Shown here: one piece after another, positions 48,750 to 62,700 of the stretch | Layout of the letters: every line of letters begins with the position of its first letter | How positions within the stretch are numbered: position 1 is the first letter of the stretch | Source: Pseudovirgaria hyperparasitica | Lineage: Eukaryota > Ascomycota > Dothideomycetes > Acrospermales > Acrospermaceae | Assembly: GCF_010093815.1 (NCBI RefSeq) | Contig: NW_022985560.1 | Location: 307,501 to 371,500 of the forward strand | DNA length: 64,000 nt | Reading direction: 5' to 3' | The notes under the pieces: model-generated | The model's database searches: none | What the model was told of the DNA's origin: nothing | Seen by the model: the letters and a program-made list of their open reading frames with translations, nothing else | Program-made: the position numbers and the translations under genes

Positions 48750-51700
48750 TACTCGAGGTCGCGAGCCAGCTCCTAAAGAATTATATCGCTTATCTTAGAG
48801 AGGTTAGATTCCTCCTCGTCGGATAGTTCGTTAGGCCTCTTCTATCTGTAGAAGTTCTCTTCGACGTTATCTAGGCCCGCGTTAGGCTCGAATTTCTTAA
48901 AATTAATTAGCCGCTTAGCGGCGCGCGCCTTATTAAATTCCTTCTAGAACGACCTATCCCCATAGACTAGCCTTTCCTACCTTACCATTTTCTTAAAGGT
49001 CTCTACGAATACCCTCGAGCCCTCCTTAAACCAGGCATCTACCTTAGCTTTAAGTTATTAAGGACTTACGTTAAGCCACGTAGCTACCTCTTCTTTTACC
49101 TCCTAGCTATCCTATCTTTTACGGCCAACTAATACGTTACTAACGGCGTTAAAACTCAGGAGTTAAACTACAGCTAGGAAGGCAAAAGGAATCGCGCTAT
49201 ATTTATTAGAAAATCCCGACGGAGACGTAGGTCCCGGAGTTAAATTCCTATAAGCTACTGCGAGTTATTCCTATATACCCATTTTAGATACTTCTATTAT
49301 CATATAATTAGGGCTAATCGCGATATACCATAGAAGCATCGTACGTCTTCCACCCTTTACGGGACCCTAGGCGCCGTATATTATTAGTAGGCTAGAGATA
49401 CGTACTTTAAGGGACTAGTAGGGGACCGGGACGAAGGGACTAAATCGTTTCCTATCGTCCGTATTATAGATCTTATCGTTAATAGCCGTGATTATACTAT
49501 TTCGATTGACCCCCTCGCGGAGCTTAGCCTTCAACTACTATTTATTTAAGAACTTATAGGAGCGGGGAACGATTATAGTATAGTCGTTACTTCGTTCGTC
49601 GTCGAGACTAATACTCCCCTAGATTATATTAAACCCGTGTCTATCGCTAGGATCGAGGATTCGATTAATGGCGTTATTAAGATACTTAAAACCCGTCTTA
49701 TCGCCCCTATCCTAGGACTTCGCATAGTACGGGTACGAGATTAGATAGTAGTTAAGATCGGGCTAAAGAGCGATATAGGTGAGCTAGTAAAGTAGGTATT
49801 ACCTAATAAACTATTAGATATAGGAGTGGTATATAGTTCGTAGCCAGCCGTAGTTCGATTTCTTATTAAATATACGCTAGTAGTACTTATATATATTAAA
49901 TTCATCCCTCGCGAGTTCTAGGATACTCTTATTAAGTATAGAGGTCGTCTTTTTAAGTGGCTCGAAGAGCTCTTTAATATTAACACTTCCGGTACATTCC
50001 TACTCGTCGAAGAGTTACCTACCTATTCTACTATCCTTCTTCTAAATCATAAATGCGATACTAGTAAGGATAGTTTTAATATTAATAACTTACTTCGGGG
50101 TCTCTAGGGTCTAGTAATAATAGATACCTAATGCCTCTATCGGATAAGGTGGCCGCGCGTACTTCGCGAACTAGGTATAGCGGTCCTTATAAACTTTAAG
50201 GGCCCCCACGTTATCTCTAAACTCATATACCATTTTAAGTCTCGCTACTAGGTTTAAGTAGGACACGCTAACGAGTATATCATTCTTTCTAGCCACGTCT
50301 TGGCAATGCTTATAGCAGACTTTGTACGGAATAGCCATGTTACCTATCTACGCTTTCTAGCGTACTAGTAGGGCCATTCCCTTAATACTCGTGAAATTCT
50401 TCTTTAATAATATAGCTGCCTTAAAAGTCTTCGTCACTAAAGGCGCGTATTAATACTTCTTAGACTTATCCTCTTCCTCGACTAATGCCATCGTCTTAGG
50501 GTACGAACTAAGAATAACCGGGGATTACCGTATAGGCGCCCCTAGTAATTACTAAGGGCCGGTAGATAAGGCACGCCCGCGAGTAGGTTTTATCGGCGTG
50601 GCCGTAACGGGTACTAAAGACGTTCTTATATGGCCCGGTAAGGGACGTTTACTAGTAGTAGTAGAAGGAATACTTACTTTAAACGGACGACTAGCTTCGA
50701 AGAGACGATATACTACTAAACTAGAAGGCGTACTTCGTGGAGGGGACTTCACCATAGACGTTATCTATACTAGTTTTAGCGATAGTAAGGTCTAAGGCGG
50801 AGGCGATGCACTTATCTCTTTAATTTATAGGTAGTATTCGATAGACCTATAAACCATTCTACTTATCTATAACTATTAACTAGCGGGGATAATAAGTCCC
50901 GTCTTATTATAGAACGTTAGTTTATTTTATCGGCTAGGGTAGTTCGAGAGTTACTAGAGAGATAGACTATTCTCGTTACTATCGCTAGCTAGGGCGGTAT
51001 CGATATTAGAGCTCTAAAGATATACCTTAATTCCCCTTTTCTTCTATCCCTAGCCGATTCGGGACCATAGGGATACGTTTAACTAGTTCCTCGCTCTCGC
51101 CTATATTCGCACTTATAAGAGCGCTACTAGCTTTTCTATAAAGTTCTATATTTACTAGAGCTATCCGAGGGCGGATTAGAGTAACTAGCCATTATTATTA
51201 GGGAGGTCTTTTCGCTAGTTTTATAGGATTATATTTTTAGCTTTTAGGATGCGGGAGTTAGTATCTCTTCTACGACGAATTATCTCGTGGACTTCTTTCG
51301 GAATAGAGGAGTTAATCTTTACCTTACTATACCCTATTACGGCTCCTACTTCCTAGAAGAGGTCGACTATACTACTTAAGAGCTATTCTATAAGGCTAGT
51401 AATATGAAGGAGATTATTAAACGTATCTAGAATATAGTCCTATCGCTCTTGCGGGTCCTAGATAGCGATAATTCGGTTAATAGTAGACTTATTTATTTCT
51501 ATAGCTTCTATAGTCTATCCGTGCGGAGTAGTAGATGGCCTTAATACTACGATAGCCGTTAATAGCCCTACTTTAGCACTCACGACTCTTAACTAGGACC
51601 GCGTCTATCTTATTAGTACTTAACGATCTTATAACTCTTTATAGGTAGGCGTTTTCTTCTTTGGCGGGGCTATTATTATTATTAGTTCTATCGGTAAGTT

Positions 51701-51750
51701 ATGTTCTAAGAAGAGGTAGTTTAAGTAAGGCGGAAGTAGAGGAGGAGGTT
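48750..51750 (-). other. Extra coding-like region between pol and 3' LTR (fossil)
   Basis: About 3 kb with the same orientation as gag-pol and codon-like structure still visible, but no family recognised. It is broken many times. It lies where some LTR elements carry an additional gene. A TATA-like box (TATAAAAAGAG type) precedes it near 51,815-51,826 on the minus strand and is conserved in the outer copy at 63890-63900. Confidence 0.5.
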
Positions 51751-51897
51751 TTATTAATTAAGGAGGTATGGAGAGGTGTAAGAGGGAAGAGTTATATACT
51801 ATCTTAAGTTCTCTTTTTATGCCTCCTCGAATACCGGGTATATAGTAATTTTTATAAATGATTCTTACTAACGGCCGTAGGCCCGTATACGTGTCGA

Positions 51898-51998
51898 ATC
51901 TATAAATAAATATATACTAGGTACATAGGAAATCTATGAATAAATATGTCTACCGGGTATATGGCGGAATCTATAAATGAATAGATACCGGGTATATT
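51898..51998 (-). repeat. Subterminal tandem repeats of the inner element
   Basis: Three imperfect units of about 31-38 bp sharing AATCTATAAATxAAT followed by an ACCGGGTATAT-like core. The same array occurs in the outer copy at about 63.70-63.82 kb. Confidence 0.65.
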
Positions 51999-52499
51999 CT
52001 TATCCCCATGAGACTTCCTATAAGTATCTTTTTCTCTTATACCTCCTCCTTCTTTTCTTCCTTATTAGTTCCTAATAGGGCCCGTTCTATAGTAACGAAA
52101 TAGGCCTTTAATAGGTGGGCTTCGATTACACGACCGGTTTTAATGTATGGTAGGTAGAATTTCGCGTAAACGCTATTATGTCTTCTTTCGAGTATTACTT
52201 ACTTTAATAATAGGTTTTATTATTTTATAGTAATAATAGAGTTTATTATCCTCTTTTAATAATGGAGTTCATCGTTATAAGACTACTTTTATAAGTATCC
52301 CTTCCCTCCTTAAAAAAACTTCTATCCCCTAGAAGGAGATATCGATTCTAGGGAAACGTAAATATTCCTCTCTATTAAAGTCTTGCGGAGTAGGAATTAC
52401 TACTTCTACCCGGGTTCGTGTGGCGTCGTCGAGGTGTTCCATGAGTTATTTATAATAGTTTTCCTTATCGCCACTCTCCTTATTTTCCTTAGTAATTCT

Positions 52500-55400
52500 T
52501 CTAATTAGTGGTCGCGAGAGCTCGTCGTGACTCTTATTACTTACATTTCTTATAAAATATTTCTTTAACCTATGGCTAGGAAACGTCTCTCTAAGCATGG
52601 CTCTATTAAGCTCCGCGAGCTTATAAGTGTAATTAAATATAGACTAGATTCTATATGGCCCCCTCTAATACTACCTTAGCTTTCGCCCTATATCCTTCTA
52701 TCGCTACGAGTTATATAGGAGGATAATTATATTAACTAGTAACGACTCTTAACGAAGGTAATGGTCGTTATTCTATGCCTCTCTTAATTCCTTACGCGTT
52801 TATATCGCGTGGGTATAGGCCTCCTTAAGATCCTCGGATCTTCTCTTAAGTTATCTAGCTTAAAGAGCGAGTAAGTCGGACGTTAATCGTACCTCGTCCT
52901 AAGGGAGCATTCGGAGCGACTCGAATTCGACTTCGATAGGCATGATTAGTTTATAGCCGAGTACGAGGTATACGGTACTATACCCTATACTAGCACGTAT
53001 TATTATTCTATCTACCTAGACGACCGTATGGAGGTGGTCGGGCTAGTTCTTGAATCCGCTATTAGTTATCTTCGCGAGAGCATTAGCGAGTAGTATAAAA
53101 CTTCTCTTAATAATTCTATTTACTCGGGGATTATACGTAGACGTAACCTTCTAATAAATTCTATAGAGTTAGAGGAGCTCCTCTATAGTATCTATATTTT
53201 CTCTACTACCGTTATAGGTGATTTTAGGAATAATTCCGTATCTATAGATTACGTTCTTAAAGAGGAACTTTACGATGACTATAGATGTGGCCGCCGTACA
53301 TGCCTCCGCCTTAGTCTATCCGCTTAGCTGTTCTCGTATAGATACTACTTTACTATACTCTATAGAAGGTGGTAGTATCGTTACGTCTAAGTATATTCTT
53401 TACTAAAGAATAGGCGTTATAACGTGGTGGAGCCCTTTATTAAGACCTCCGAGGAGCTTACTTCGTTATTAATATTTATTATAGGTTTTCATGTGCTATC
53501 GCACGTCTCTATATATACCTATCTACTAATACTTATCCTTAATCCTTCCGAGGGTCCCTTCGCTACCTCTATAATCTATCTTATTATAAGTGGTAGTAAT
53601 TATACACGCCCTAGTATTCGGATCCTTAATTACTCGTGTGTATTAGCGATGCCTATCTCCTCTCCGCTAGAGTATTTAGTTACGCACGAGGAACTTTAGG
53701 CAGTTAGTTATAAAGGCCTTATACGCTCGGTCGGTTAGGTCGGTTAGCCTCTTAAGTATAGTAAGATACTTTATAATCCTCTACTATTTATCGCTATATT
53801 CATCTATTAAGGGAGACTTAATAGCGGTATAGTTAAGTGTCTCTATTATATAATCTCTCCCGCTAATAGGCTTGATTAACGACGTCTCTAGTACGTCTAT
53901 ATATAGAGCTATATCCACGAACTCGTCTAGGTTAAAGGTAGAGACGTCTAGTGGTTCTTCTCCTTCGTGTATCCGTGAGATACTATCGGCGACTATATTA
54001 CGCTTCCTAGGTACGTGCCTAACTATAAAGTTCTATAGCTAAATCCACGCGAGCCACCTAGTAACGAGCGCCCCTAGTAAGTTAGTTACGGTATGGTTAA
54101 TTTAAGCGACTAGAGTATTCGCGTCTATTTCTATAATAAAGTACGTGCTATAGAGGTATTACCGGAACTTCTATAACGCGTGGAGGAGGGCTCGGTACTC
54201 TAGTTTCACGGTGTCGTAGTTTCTCTTAGCTTTTAACTATATTCCTCTATCATACTACGATGGCTAACGTTTATAATTCTTATTCTCCTATATTAACGTA
54301 GCCCCCCACCTAACGTTACTAGAGTCTACTACTAGGATTATATCTCCCGTACCTATCCTGTACCGTAACATTATTAGTGCGGGAGCAGTGGTTAGAGCTA
54401 TCTTTAGCGCGTCCATCGAGGTCTACTCCTTAGCTATCTACTACTAGGCCGATTTATTCTTTAATAGTATAAATAGCGGCGATATAATAATAGCGTACCC
54501 GGGGATCTATATCCGGAAATATATATAAACGCTAAGGAAGGCTCGCACATTCGTCGTGTTTTTATAGGGTTTCTAGTCCCTAATAGTAGTAACCTTTTTA
54601 TTACTCGGTCGCCTCCCTTTAATACCGTAGACGTATCCTATAATATTAGCGGCTTTAATATACTACTAAGTCTTCTTACTACTTAGGGCGTATCTAGTAC
54701 GCTCTATATCCGCGAGAACCTTATCCACGTTAATTAAATATTCTAGGATATACCTATAAATTCTAGGTAGGGCCTCCTTAGAGTTATATTTCGTCGTAGG
54801 TCCTTTAATGCCTAAGTTATCTAGAAATGGTAGAGCCCTCTCCGGGATGTATTCTTATATAATAGTTAATATAATTCTAACGAACTAAGCTACTAAATTA
54901 GTGGCCCCTTAAGGTAATATTATTCTATATAGTAATTCTAGGGGCGTTATAAACCCCGTTAAGTCTCGGTAATACTCTACTAATAGAATCTAATTATATC
55001 CTAAGAAGAAGTCGGTAAACGTTAAGACGGCTATCCCCGTAAAGTGCTCCGAGAATTCTTTATATAAGGGCGGCGTGGCCGTATCACGAATAGTAACTCG
55101 GTTGATTTCTATCGCCGAATTAATTAACCTATGATCTCGTTCCTTATTAGCTTCCTTCTTCTTTTCCACGAGAAAATAGGCGTTTCGATAAGAACTACTA
55201 TAGGGCTCAAGTCTTCCGCTATTAAGACGCTCTTTTAGGATCGTGAGTACCTTCCTATAAAGGGCTCTAGGAATATTAAAGTTCTTAGCCTACCATACCT
55301 TATGTTCTACTATTCGGATCTCCTACGGAGGTGCCACCTCTTCATTAAATTTACTAAGGTATAAGAATTCCTATACTAGTGCTTCCTCGCGATATAATAA

Positions 55401-55900
55401 GATTATATATAGTAACTTAAGTTCCGCGGGACGTAGCTCTATTCTAATCTTTAGCTAACTTATATATAGAGGCGTTAGACGTGTTCCTAGCGGGATAGTT
55501 ACCCTTTAAGGCTCTATTAGCCTATTAAATATATTAAGGCCTAGGTGGACGGCTAGAAGAAGTGCCTACCGTGCGATTACTCGTTTACGCTAGTCTAGAT
55601 ACCCTAATAGATTCCTAGGGACCTTTCGGTAGGCTTCGGAGTCATCCACGGGGTATACTTTAACTCCCTTTCTTTTATATATAGTGGCTATACTAAATCC
55701 CTTTAATACCCTAGATGAATACCGTCTTTAGAGGCCGGTAGAGCCTACTATAAGCCGTTCTATTATCGTGCCTTATTTATATACGAAGGTAGTATACCTT
55801 ACCGCCGTAACTAGGGCGGCTAAGTCATCTTTTCTTAATAACCGAGTAATATTTTTAGGCCGGATTTTCTCGGAAAGTAACTCTATATAACTCATTTCTA
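52500..55900 (-). other. RT, RNase H and integrase region of the inner element (fossil)
   Basis: Degraded pol region. Reverse-transcriptase, RNase H and integrase-like segments follow each other in Ty3/gypsy order and correspond one-to-one with 59.8-62.9 kb of the outer copy. Confidence 0.7.
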
Positions 55901-55961
55901 TATCCGTATAAAAATATATTCTATCCCCTTTATTAGTGGGTTTACCGGACCCTATTTAGTG

Positions 55962-56000
55962 CGGATTATTAGTTAAGGGTAGCCCTTAACTAATAATCCG
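55962..56000. repeat. 39 bp palindrome between protease and RT, inner copy
   Basis: Arms of 18 bp, CGGATTATTAGTTAAGGG and its exact complement, around the spacer TAG. Confidence 0.9.
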
Positions 56001-58682
56001 GCTTAACTCCGGCTTCTAGCGACATGCTCCGCTATATAGTTAGTCTCTAGCTACGGAGTTACCCTCCTTCTCTAAGACTAGAATATACTCGTCCGGACTG
56101 GTTTCGAAGGTTATACGTTCTTATCTATATATAAAGTAGACTATTAAGAGTACTTACCCGGAGGCTAACCTCTATACTATAAGTAAGGCCTGCCTAGTAT
56201 ATGGCTCCCCTAGAATAAGGTCATGATTAAGTTCGCTATACACGAATATTAAAGTGGCCGTAACGATCCGACCTATATGGATAGGGTATTACTATACTAT
56301 TCCTACGAATAGAGTACTATACTAAGTAGCGCTAACTAAACTCGAGTTCTTTATATGTGGTGGAAGCGAAGATATCGCTAGCCTAAGACGCCTTATAGCA
56401 TCTAGTCGAATGCTATTTACCTACGCGCTACTATCGAATAGTACTATACTAGTCGCCCTTTTAGGACTAACTTCCACGGGGTACCTCGGACACTCGGCTA
56501 CTAGCCTTACTATCCCTTCCTTAAGCTAATTAATATCTTATTATATAATAGCCGTCCCCGTGGTATAGAGGGGTGCTAATATATTAAGTTTATTTATCTT
56601 AGGAGCCATAGCATGGTCGTTTCTTCCTTTCTTCTCGGCTCTCTCCTCTCGAGTCTCGTGGATCTCTCTAGCTATAAAGTCGGAGGCGCCCTTCTTAAAT
56701 ACCGCACGATATAAGTCGCTATTAAGGCTTAATAGTTCGCTAATAGTAATATTCATGGTTGTCTCTAGAACGCGTACTAGCCATGCTTCGCTAGCTTCTA
56801 TACTTAGCCGCTATCCCTCGTATAGATAGTTATTAAGCTTAACACCTCGGATACGTGCCTTTTAACTAGGATTTAGACTATCCCCTTTATCTATCTTATC
56901 CTTAGGCGCCGTTAGCTCTTATTTAGACGTTCCCTAGTCGCTACTCTTCTCGCCGTCCTCCTATTCCTCGATAATCCTTATATACTACCCTTTACGCATT
57001 CCGCGGAGATAGACGATCTTTCTTTCCTTAGTATAATTAGGTATACTCTTCGTGATCCCCCTTCTAGATATTATAAGTATAGCGGGCTCTTCTAGGGCTA
57101 TCTCCTCGCGGATATATCTGTTACTAGCTATGTTAAAGCGTTCGTGGAATTCTATATATCTATCTTTCTTACTCTCGGGCGATATAACTTCTTCTTCTAA
57201 ATCGCTATCCGCTAAGGCCTAGTGGGGACCCTTCGTAGGTTTTATACTAATACTATATACCGGTACTCCCTATGAAGCGTTAATGTTTACTACGGGCGTA
57301 GAAACCTTCACTCCCCCTCCGTACTAGCTTAGGCCGTTTTAAACCATTACTACGTAGTTCCGGATAGCTTATAGAGTAGCTTATGGCCCTACTAAGGAGG
57401 GTAGTAATAGGATTTCTTCTCCGTTCGCCCCGAAACGCCCTCGGAATACTTGCACCCTATTAATATTTAGTAATCCGTCTCTAATGTATCCTACTATCTC
57501 CGGACATCTATATATTAGGTAATCTCCTCCGTATGTAATACACACGATCGGTCTTCGAGGTCTATCCTAGGCTATAACGCCTCCTTAGGAGTCTCGGGTA
57601 GGGACGTATTCTCTATTCTATATATAATTCTATGGATAAACTTGCGTTAGTTCTATAGGCATGCCTTATACTTAGGGGTGTGTTAAAAGATTTAGCCTTC
57701 GCGCCTACTAGTTAATAATAGCCGAAAGTAGCTTAGATTCGTACTTCTTAAGGGATGAGAATAAGGGATTAGAGGTAAAGTAGGACTTTATCTTAATTAA
57801 CGTGAGGTCTAGTTTACTAAATCTCTCTACTATCTTGTTAAACTTATCTAATCCTAGCGCGACGTATACTTTAACTAGAGAGGGGTGGCTAAATTCATTA
57901 GTTCTTCTTTCTTCATATGACTACTCTTCTAAGCTAGTCTTCTTACTCCCTATCTTTGATTTATGGTATATGGCTATGGCTAGCTCTTATGCGGCTAAGT
58001 ACTTATTAATACGAGCTAGTTCCTTAAGTGCTCTAGCCTTTCGTAATACGAAGTCATAGATAATTACCTAGTCGTAACTATGTGCTTCTATCGTGAGTTA
58101 ATATTTCTCTATAGCCTGAGCCTTAAGACTATTAGGCAGCCCTTCTAGGAAGAGCTCTATTCGCGAATACGAGCTTAGACTTCCTTTAGCCGTAAGTTTC
58201 TCCGTGATAACACGATACCGGGAGTAGTATATAGAGAGAGAGTAGGATGGGTCTACTTTGACCATTTCCACGTATTTTTGGATAAAGTGGATGGTACCTT
58301 CCTTAAGGGCGGAGTTAAATAGAGAGAATTCCTTTAATAATTCTTCACGTAGTATGGCCCACTACTATTTCTAAAACCTATCTATTCCTTTAATAGTAGG
58401 ACGGAGATGGTTCTCGTAGTATGATGGTAGGGAGGTTATCTTCTTATTAGGCGGAACTTCGTAGTTTATATATATATCCTCGTACTTCTAAAGGAAGGCC
58501 GTAATGTTTATTCCTTTAAAGCGCTCGGGGGCTAGAGTAGGTAGAGGTACTATCCTTCCTTATCGCGTAAATGCTACGAAGAAGTTAAGCATCTCTCTAC
58601 GAGTTACTAGGTCATTATTTTAAGCTCCTATTATACTATTACTAGTAGTAGGTGTACTAGTGGAGACGCTAGGGGTAAGGTT

Positions 58683-58707
58683 ATTAGTTAAGGGATTACC
58701 TTAACTA
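58683..58707. repeat. Palindrome in the gag leader, inner copy
   Basis: TTAGTTAAGG and CCTTAACTAA around a 5-base spacer. The outer copy has the counterpart at 45560-45584. The arm core is the same as in the longer palindromes. Confidence 0.8.
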
Positions 58708-59214
58708 AAGGTTGGCCTAATGCGTCTATCTATAACACCTATTATCCCTTCTCCATGTTAATTAATCCCTTTATAAGGTGAACTATTACTATCGTCTTCA
58801 TCGATATAAGGTTTACGGTATTCTACTTATGTTATTATCTTTGTATAAGGCGTTCCTAAAGTAGTATACTCGTGTGGCCGTGTTTATAAATAACAGCTAT
58901 GGTAGCACTAAATAGGTTGTATTTGTCGTTTTTAAACTCTTCTTTACTACTTTATCTAGCCCTGTTTTATATTCTATTCCCCTAAGACATTTTCGAGTCG
59001 CGCTATCACCCGTGTTAGTATACGCATGCTTTTTACAGCTACTTTTAAGAGGCTAGCCCCTAGCGACTCTGGACTCCCTGTTTTCCGGACTCGTGGCTTC
59101 GATCTAGTAAGTCTAGACTACCTTATTAGGCACGCTATATACTTCCCCTAAGCTAGTTTCGGAGTCCTAATCTCCCCCTATAAGTTTATAGTCCGGGTAC
59201 GACCTCTAAAATTA

Positions 59215-59584
59215 TAATAAGCTATCGCTACGTATGTCCCTTTTTATAAATAGCTATGTTCTTAGTATAGTAGTCGCGACGAACTCATAAGTATCTCTCC
59301 TAGGTATTATGAGTTCTCTTTGAACGTACGACTTCTTATTAGTTCTCTTTTATGATAGGACGGGTCTATATAATACTCTTAATCAATTTATTAATAGCTA
59401 AGCCTAATAATCAATACCCATAGAGGCCCATGAACGTAAGGAAAGGTTAAATCGTCGAATATTAGTAATGGGGGAAGCGTATGGAGTAGAATGACCGAGG
59501 AAAACGCCCTCCTTAAATATACAATGAGCCATGTAATCGAGCTAGGGACATATACATATAGGGCTGTAGGAACGGCCTTCCACA
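59215..59584 (-). repeat. 5' LTR of the inner element
   Basis: About 370 bp ending (plus strand) CTTCCACA at the insertion junction. Inside it, the leader matches that of the outer copy. Confidence 0.85.
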
Positions 59585-59589
59585 CTAGT
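59585..59589. repeat. Target-site duplication, right copy (CTAGT)
   Basis: Matches 48166-48170 and marks the right junction of the nested insertion. Confidence 0.75.
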
Positions 59590-59685
59590 CCGGATAAGTA
59601 TATTCTAGTCTTAGAGAAGGAGGGTAACTCTATAGCTAGAGACTAACTATATAGTAGAGTATGTTACTAGAAGCCGGAGTTAAGC

Positions 59686-59724
59686 CGGATTATTAGTTAA
59701 GGGCTACCCTTAACTAATAATCCG
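59686..59724. repeat. 39 bp palindrome between protease and RT, outer copy
   Basis: Arms CGGATTATTAGTTAAGGG and exact complement around the spacer CTA, at the position equivalent to 55962-56000. Confidence 0.9.
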
Positions 59725-62700
59725 TACTAAATAGAGTCCGGTAAACCTACTAACGAAGGGGATAGGCTATATTTTTATACGGATATAGAAATAAGTTATA
59801 TAGAGTTGCTTTCCGAGAAAATCTAGTCTAAAAATATTACTCGGTTATCGAGAAAAGATAACTTAGCTACCCTAGTTACGGCGGTAAGGTACGCTACCTT
59901 CGTATATAAATAAGGCATAATAATAGAATAGCTTATAGTAGGCTCCACCGGCCTCTAAAGACGGTATTTATCTAGGGTATTAAAGGGATTTAGTATAGCT
60001 ACTATATATAAAAGAAAGGGAGTTAAAGTACACCCTATAGATAACTCCGAAGCCTACTAAAAGGTTTCTAGGAATCTATTAGGGTATCTAGACTAGCGTG
60101 AACGAGTAATTATATAGTAGGTACTTCTTCTAGCCGTCTACCTAGGCCTTAACGCGTTTAATAGGCTAATAGAGCCTTAAAGGGTAACTATCCCGCTAGG
60201 AACACGTCTAACGCCTCTATATATAAGTTAGCTAAAGATTAGAATAGAGCTACGTCCCACGGAACTTAAGTTACTATATATAATCTTATTATATCGTGAG
60301 GAAGTACTAGTATAGGAATTCTTATACCTTAGTAAATTTAATAAAGAGGTAGCACCTCCGTAGAAGATCCAAACGGTAGAACATAAGGTATAGTAGACTA
60401 AGAACTTTAATATTCCTAGAGCCCTTTATAGGAAGGTACTTATAATTCTAAAAGAGCGTCTTAATAGTAGAAGGCTCGAGCCCTATAGTAGTCCTTATTA
60501 AAACACCTATTTTCTCATAGAAAAGAAGAAGGAAGCTAATAAGAAACGAGATTATAGGTTAATTAATTCGGCGATAGAAATTAACCGAGTTACTATTCGT
60601 GATGCGGCCACGCCGCTCTCATGTAAAGAGTTCTCGGAGTACTTTACGGGGATAGCCGTCTTAACGTTTACTAACTTCTTCTTAGAATATAATTAGATTC
60701 TATTAGTAGAGTATTACCGAGACTTAACGGGGTTTATAACGCCCCTAGGATTACTATACGGGATAATATTACCTTAAGGGGCCACTAATTTAGTAGCTTA
60801 GTTCGTTAGGATTATATTAACTATTATATAAGAATATATCCCGGAGAGGGCTCTACTATTCCTAGATAACTTAGATATTAAAGGACCTATAACGAAATAT
60901 AACTCTAAGGAGGCCCTACCTAGAATTCGTAGGTATATCCTAGAATATTTAATTAACGTAGATAAGGTTCTCGCGGATATAGAGCGCGCCGGATACGCCC
61001 TAAGTAGTAAGAAGACTTAGTAGTATATTAAAGCCGCTAACGTTATAGGATATATCTACGATATTAAAGGGAGGCGACCGAGTAATAAAAAGGTTACTAC
61101 TATTAGGGACTAGAAACCCTATAAAAACACGATAAATATGCGAGCCTTCCTTAGCGTTTATATATATTTCTAGATATAGATCCCCGGGTAGACTATTATC
61201 GCATCGCCGCTATTAATACTATTAAAGAATAAATCGGCCTAGTAGTAGATAGCTAAGGAGTAGACCTTAATAGACGCGCTAAAGATAGCTCTAACTACTA
61301 CTCCTGTACTAATAACGTTATAGTACGGGATAGATACGGGAGATATAATTCTAGTAGTAGACTCTAGTAACGTTAGGTAGGGAGCTATATTAATATAGGA
61401 GAACGAGGATTATAAACGTTAGCCATTACGGTATAATAGAGGAATATAGTTAAAAGCTAAGAGAAACTATAATACCGTGAAGCTAGAGTGCCGAGCCCTC
61501 CTCTACGCGTTATAGAAGTTCTAGTAATACCTCTATAGCACGTACTTTATTATAGAAATAGACACGAATACTCTAGTCGCTTAAATTAACCATACTATAA
61601 CTAACTTACTAGGGGCGCTCGTTACTAGATGGCTCGCGTGGATTTAGCTATAGAACTTTATAGTTAGGCACGTACCTAGAAAGCGTAATATAGTCGCTAA
61701 CGGTATCTTATAGATATACGAAGGAGAAGAACTACTAGACATCTCTATCTTTAACCTAGACGAGTTCATAGATATAGCTCTATATATAGACGTGCTAGAG
61801 ATATTATTAATTAAGCCCGTTAGCGGGAGGGATTATACGATAGAGATACTCGACTATACCGCCATTAAGTCTCCCTTAATAGATGAATATAGTAATAAAT
61901 AGTAGAGGATTATAAAGTACCTTACTACACTCGAGAGGCTAACCGACCTAACCGACCGAGTATATAAGGCCTTTATAACCGACTATCTAAAGTTCCTTAT
62001 ATATAACTAAATACTCTAGCGGAGAGGAGATAGATATCGCTAATATACACGAGTAATTAAGGATCCGAATACTAGGGCGTATATAATTACCGCTACTTAT
62101 AATGAGATAGATTATAGAGGTAGTAAAGGGACCCTCGGAAGGATTAAGGATAAGTATTAGTAGATAGGTATATATAGAGACGTGCGATAGCACGTAAAAA
62201 CCTATAATAAATATTAATAACGAAGTAAACTCCTCGGAGGTCTTAATAAAGGGCTCCACTATATTATAACGCCTATTCTTTAGTAAAGAATATACTTAGA
62301 CGTAACGACGCTACTACCTTCTATAGAGTATAGTAAAGTAGTATCTATATAAGAATAGCTAAGCGGATAGACTAAGGCGGAGGCATATACGGCGGCTACG
62401 TCTATAGTCATCGTAAAGTTCCTCTTTAAGAACGTAATCTATAGATACGGAATTATTTCTAAAATCATCTATAATAGTAGTAGAGAAAATATAGGTACTA
62501 TAGAGGAGCTCCTCCGACTCTATAGAATTTATTAGAAGGTTATATCTATATATAATCCCTAAGTAAATAGAATTATCGAGAGAAGTTTTATACTACTTAC
62601 TAATACTCTCGCGAAGATAACTAATAGCGGATTTAAGAACTAGCCCGGCTACCTCTATACGGTCGTCTAGATAGATAGAATAATAACACGTACTAGTATA

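Larger units (their letters stand above)
48171..59584 (-). mobile_element. Inner LTR retrotransposon, nested, minus orientation (fossil)
   Basis: About 11.4 kb, bounded by two LTRs of about 370 bp and a CTAGT duplication, lying inside another copy of itself. In element order: 5' LTR (59215-59584), leader, gag-like region (about 57.4-58.7 kb), protease, reverse transcriptase and RNase H (about 53.9-55.9 kb), integrase (about 52.5-53.7 kb), a subterminal tandem-repeat region (about 51.9-52.0 kb), about 3 kb of extra coding-like sequence (48.75-51.75 kb), a purine-rich tract beside the 3' LTR and the 3' LTR (48171-48541). The RT-before-integrase order indicates Ty3/gypsy. It looks structurally whole but is broken many times throughout. 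It is younger than the outer copy by position; absolute age cannot be read because RIP has altered the LTRs. Confidence 0.87.

Noticed and set aside
53424-53699. Open frame on the plus strand in the AT-rich block
   Set aside because: Lies antisense within the integrase region of the inner element; its near-identical mirror at 61987-62259 is simply the other copy.
57802-58059. Open frame in the AT-rich block
   Set aside because: Antisense to the gag-like region of the inner fossil element.
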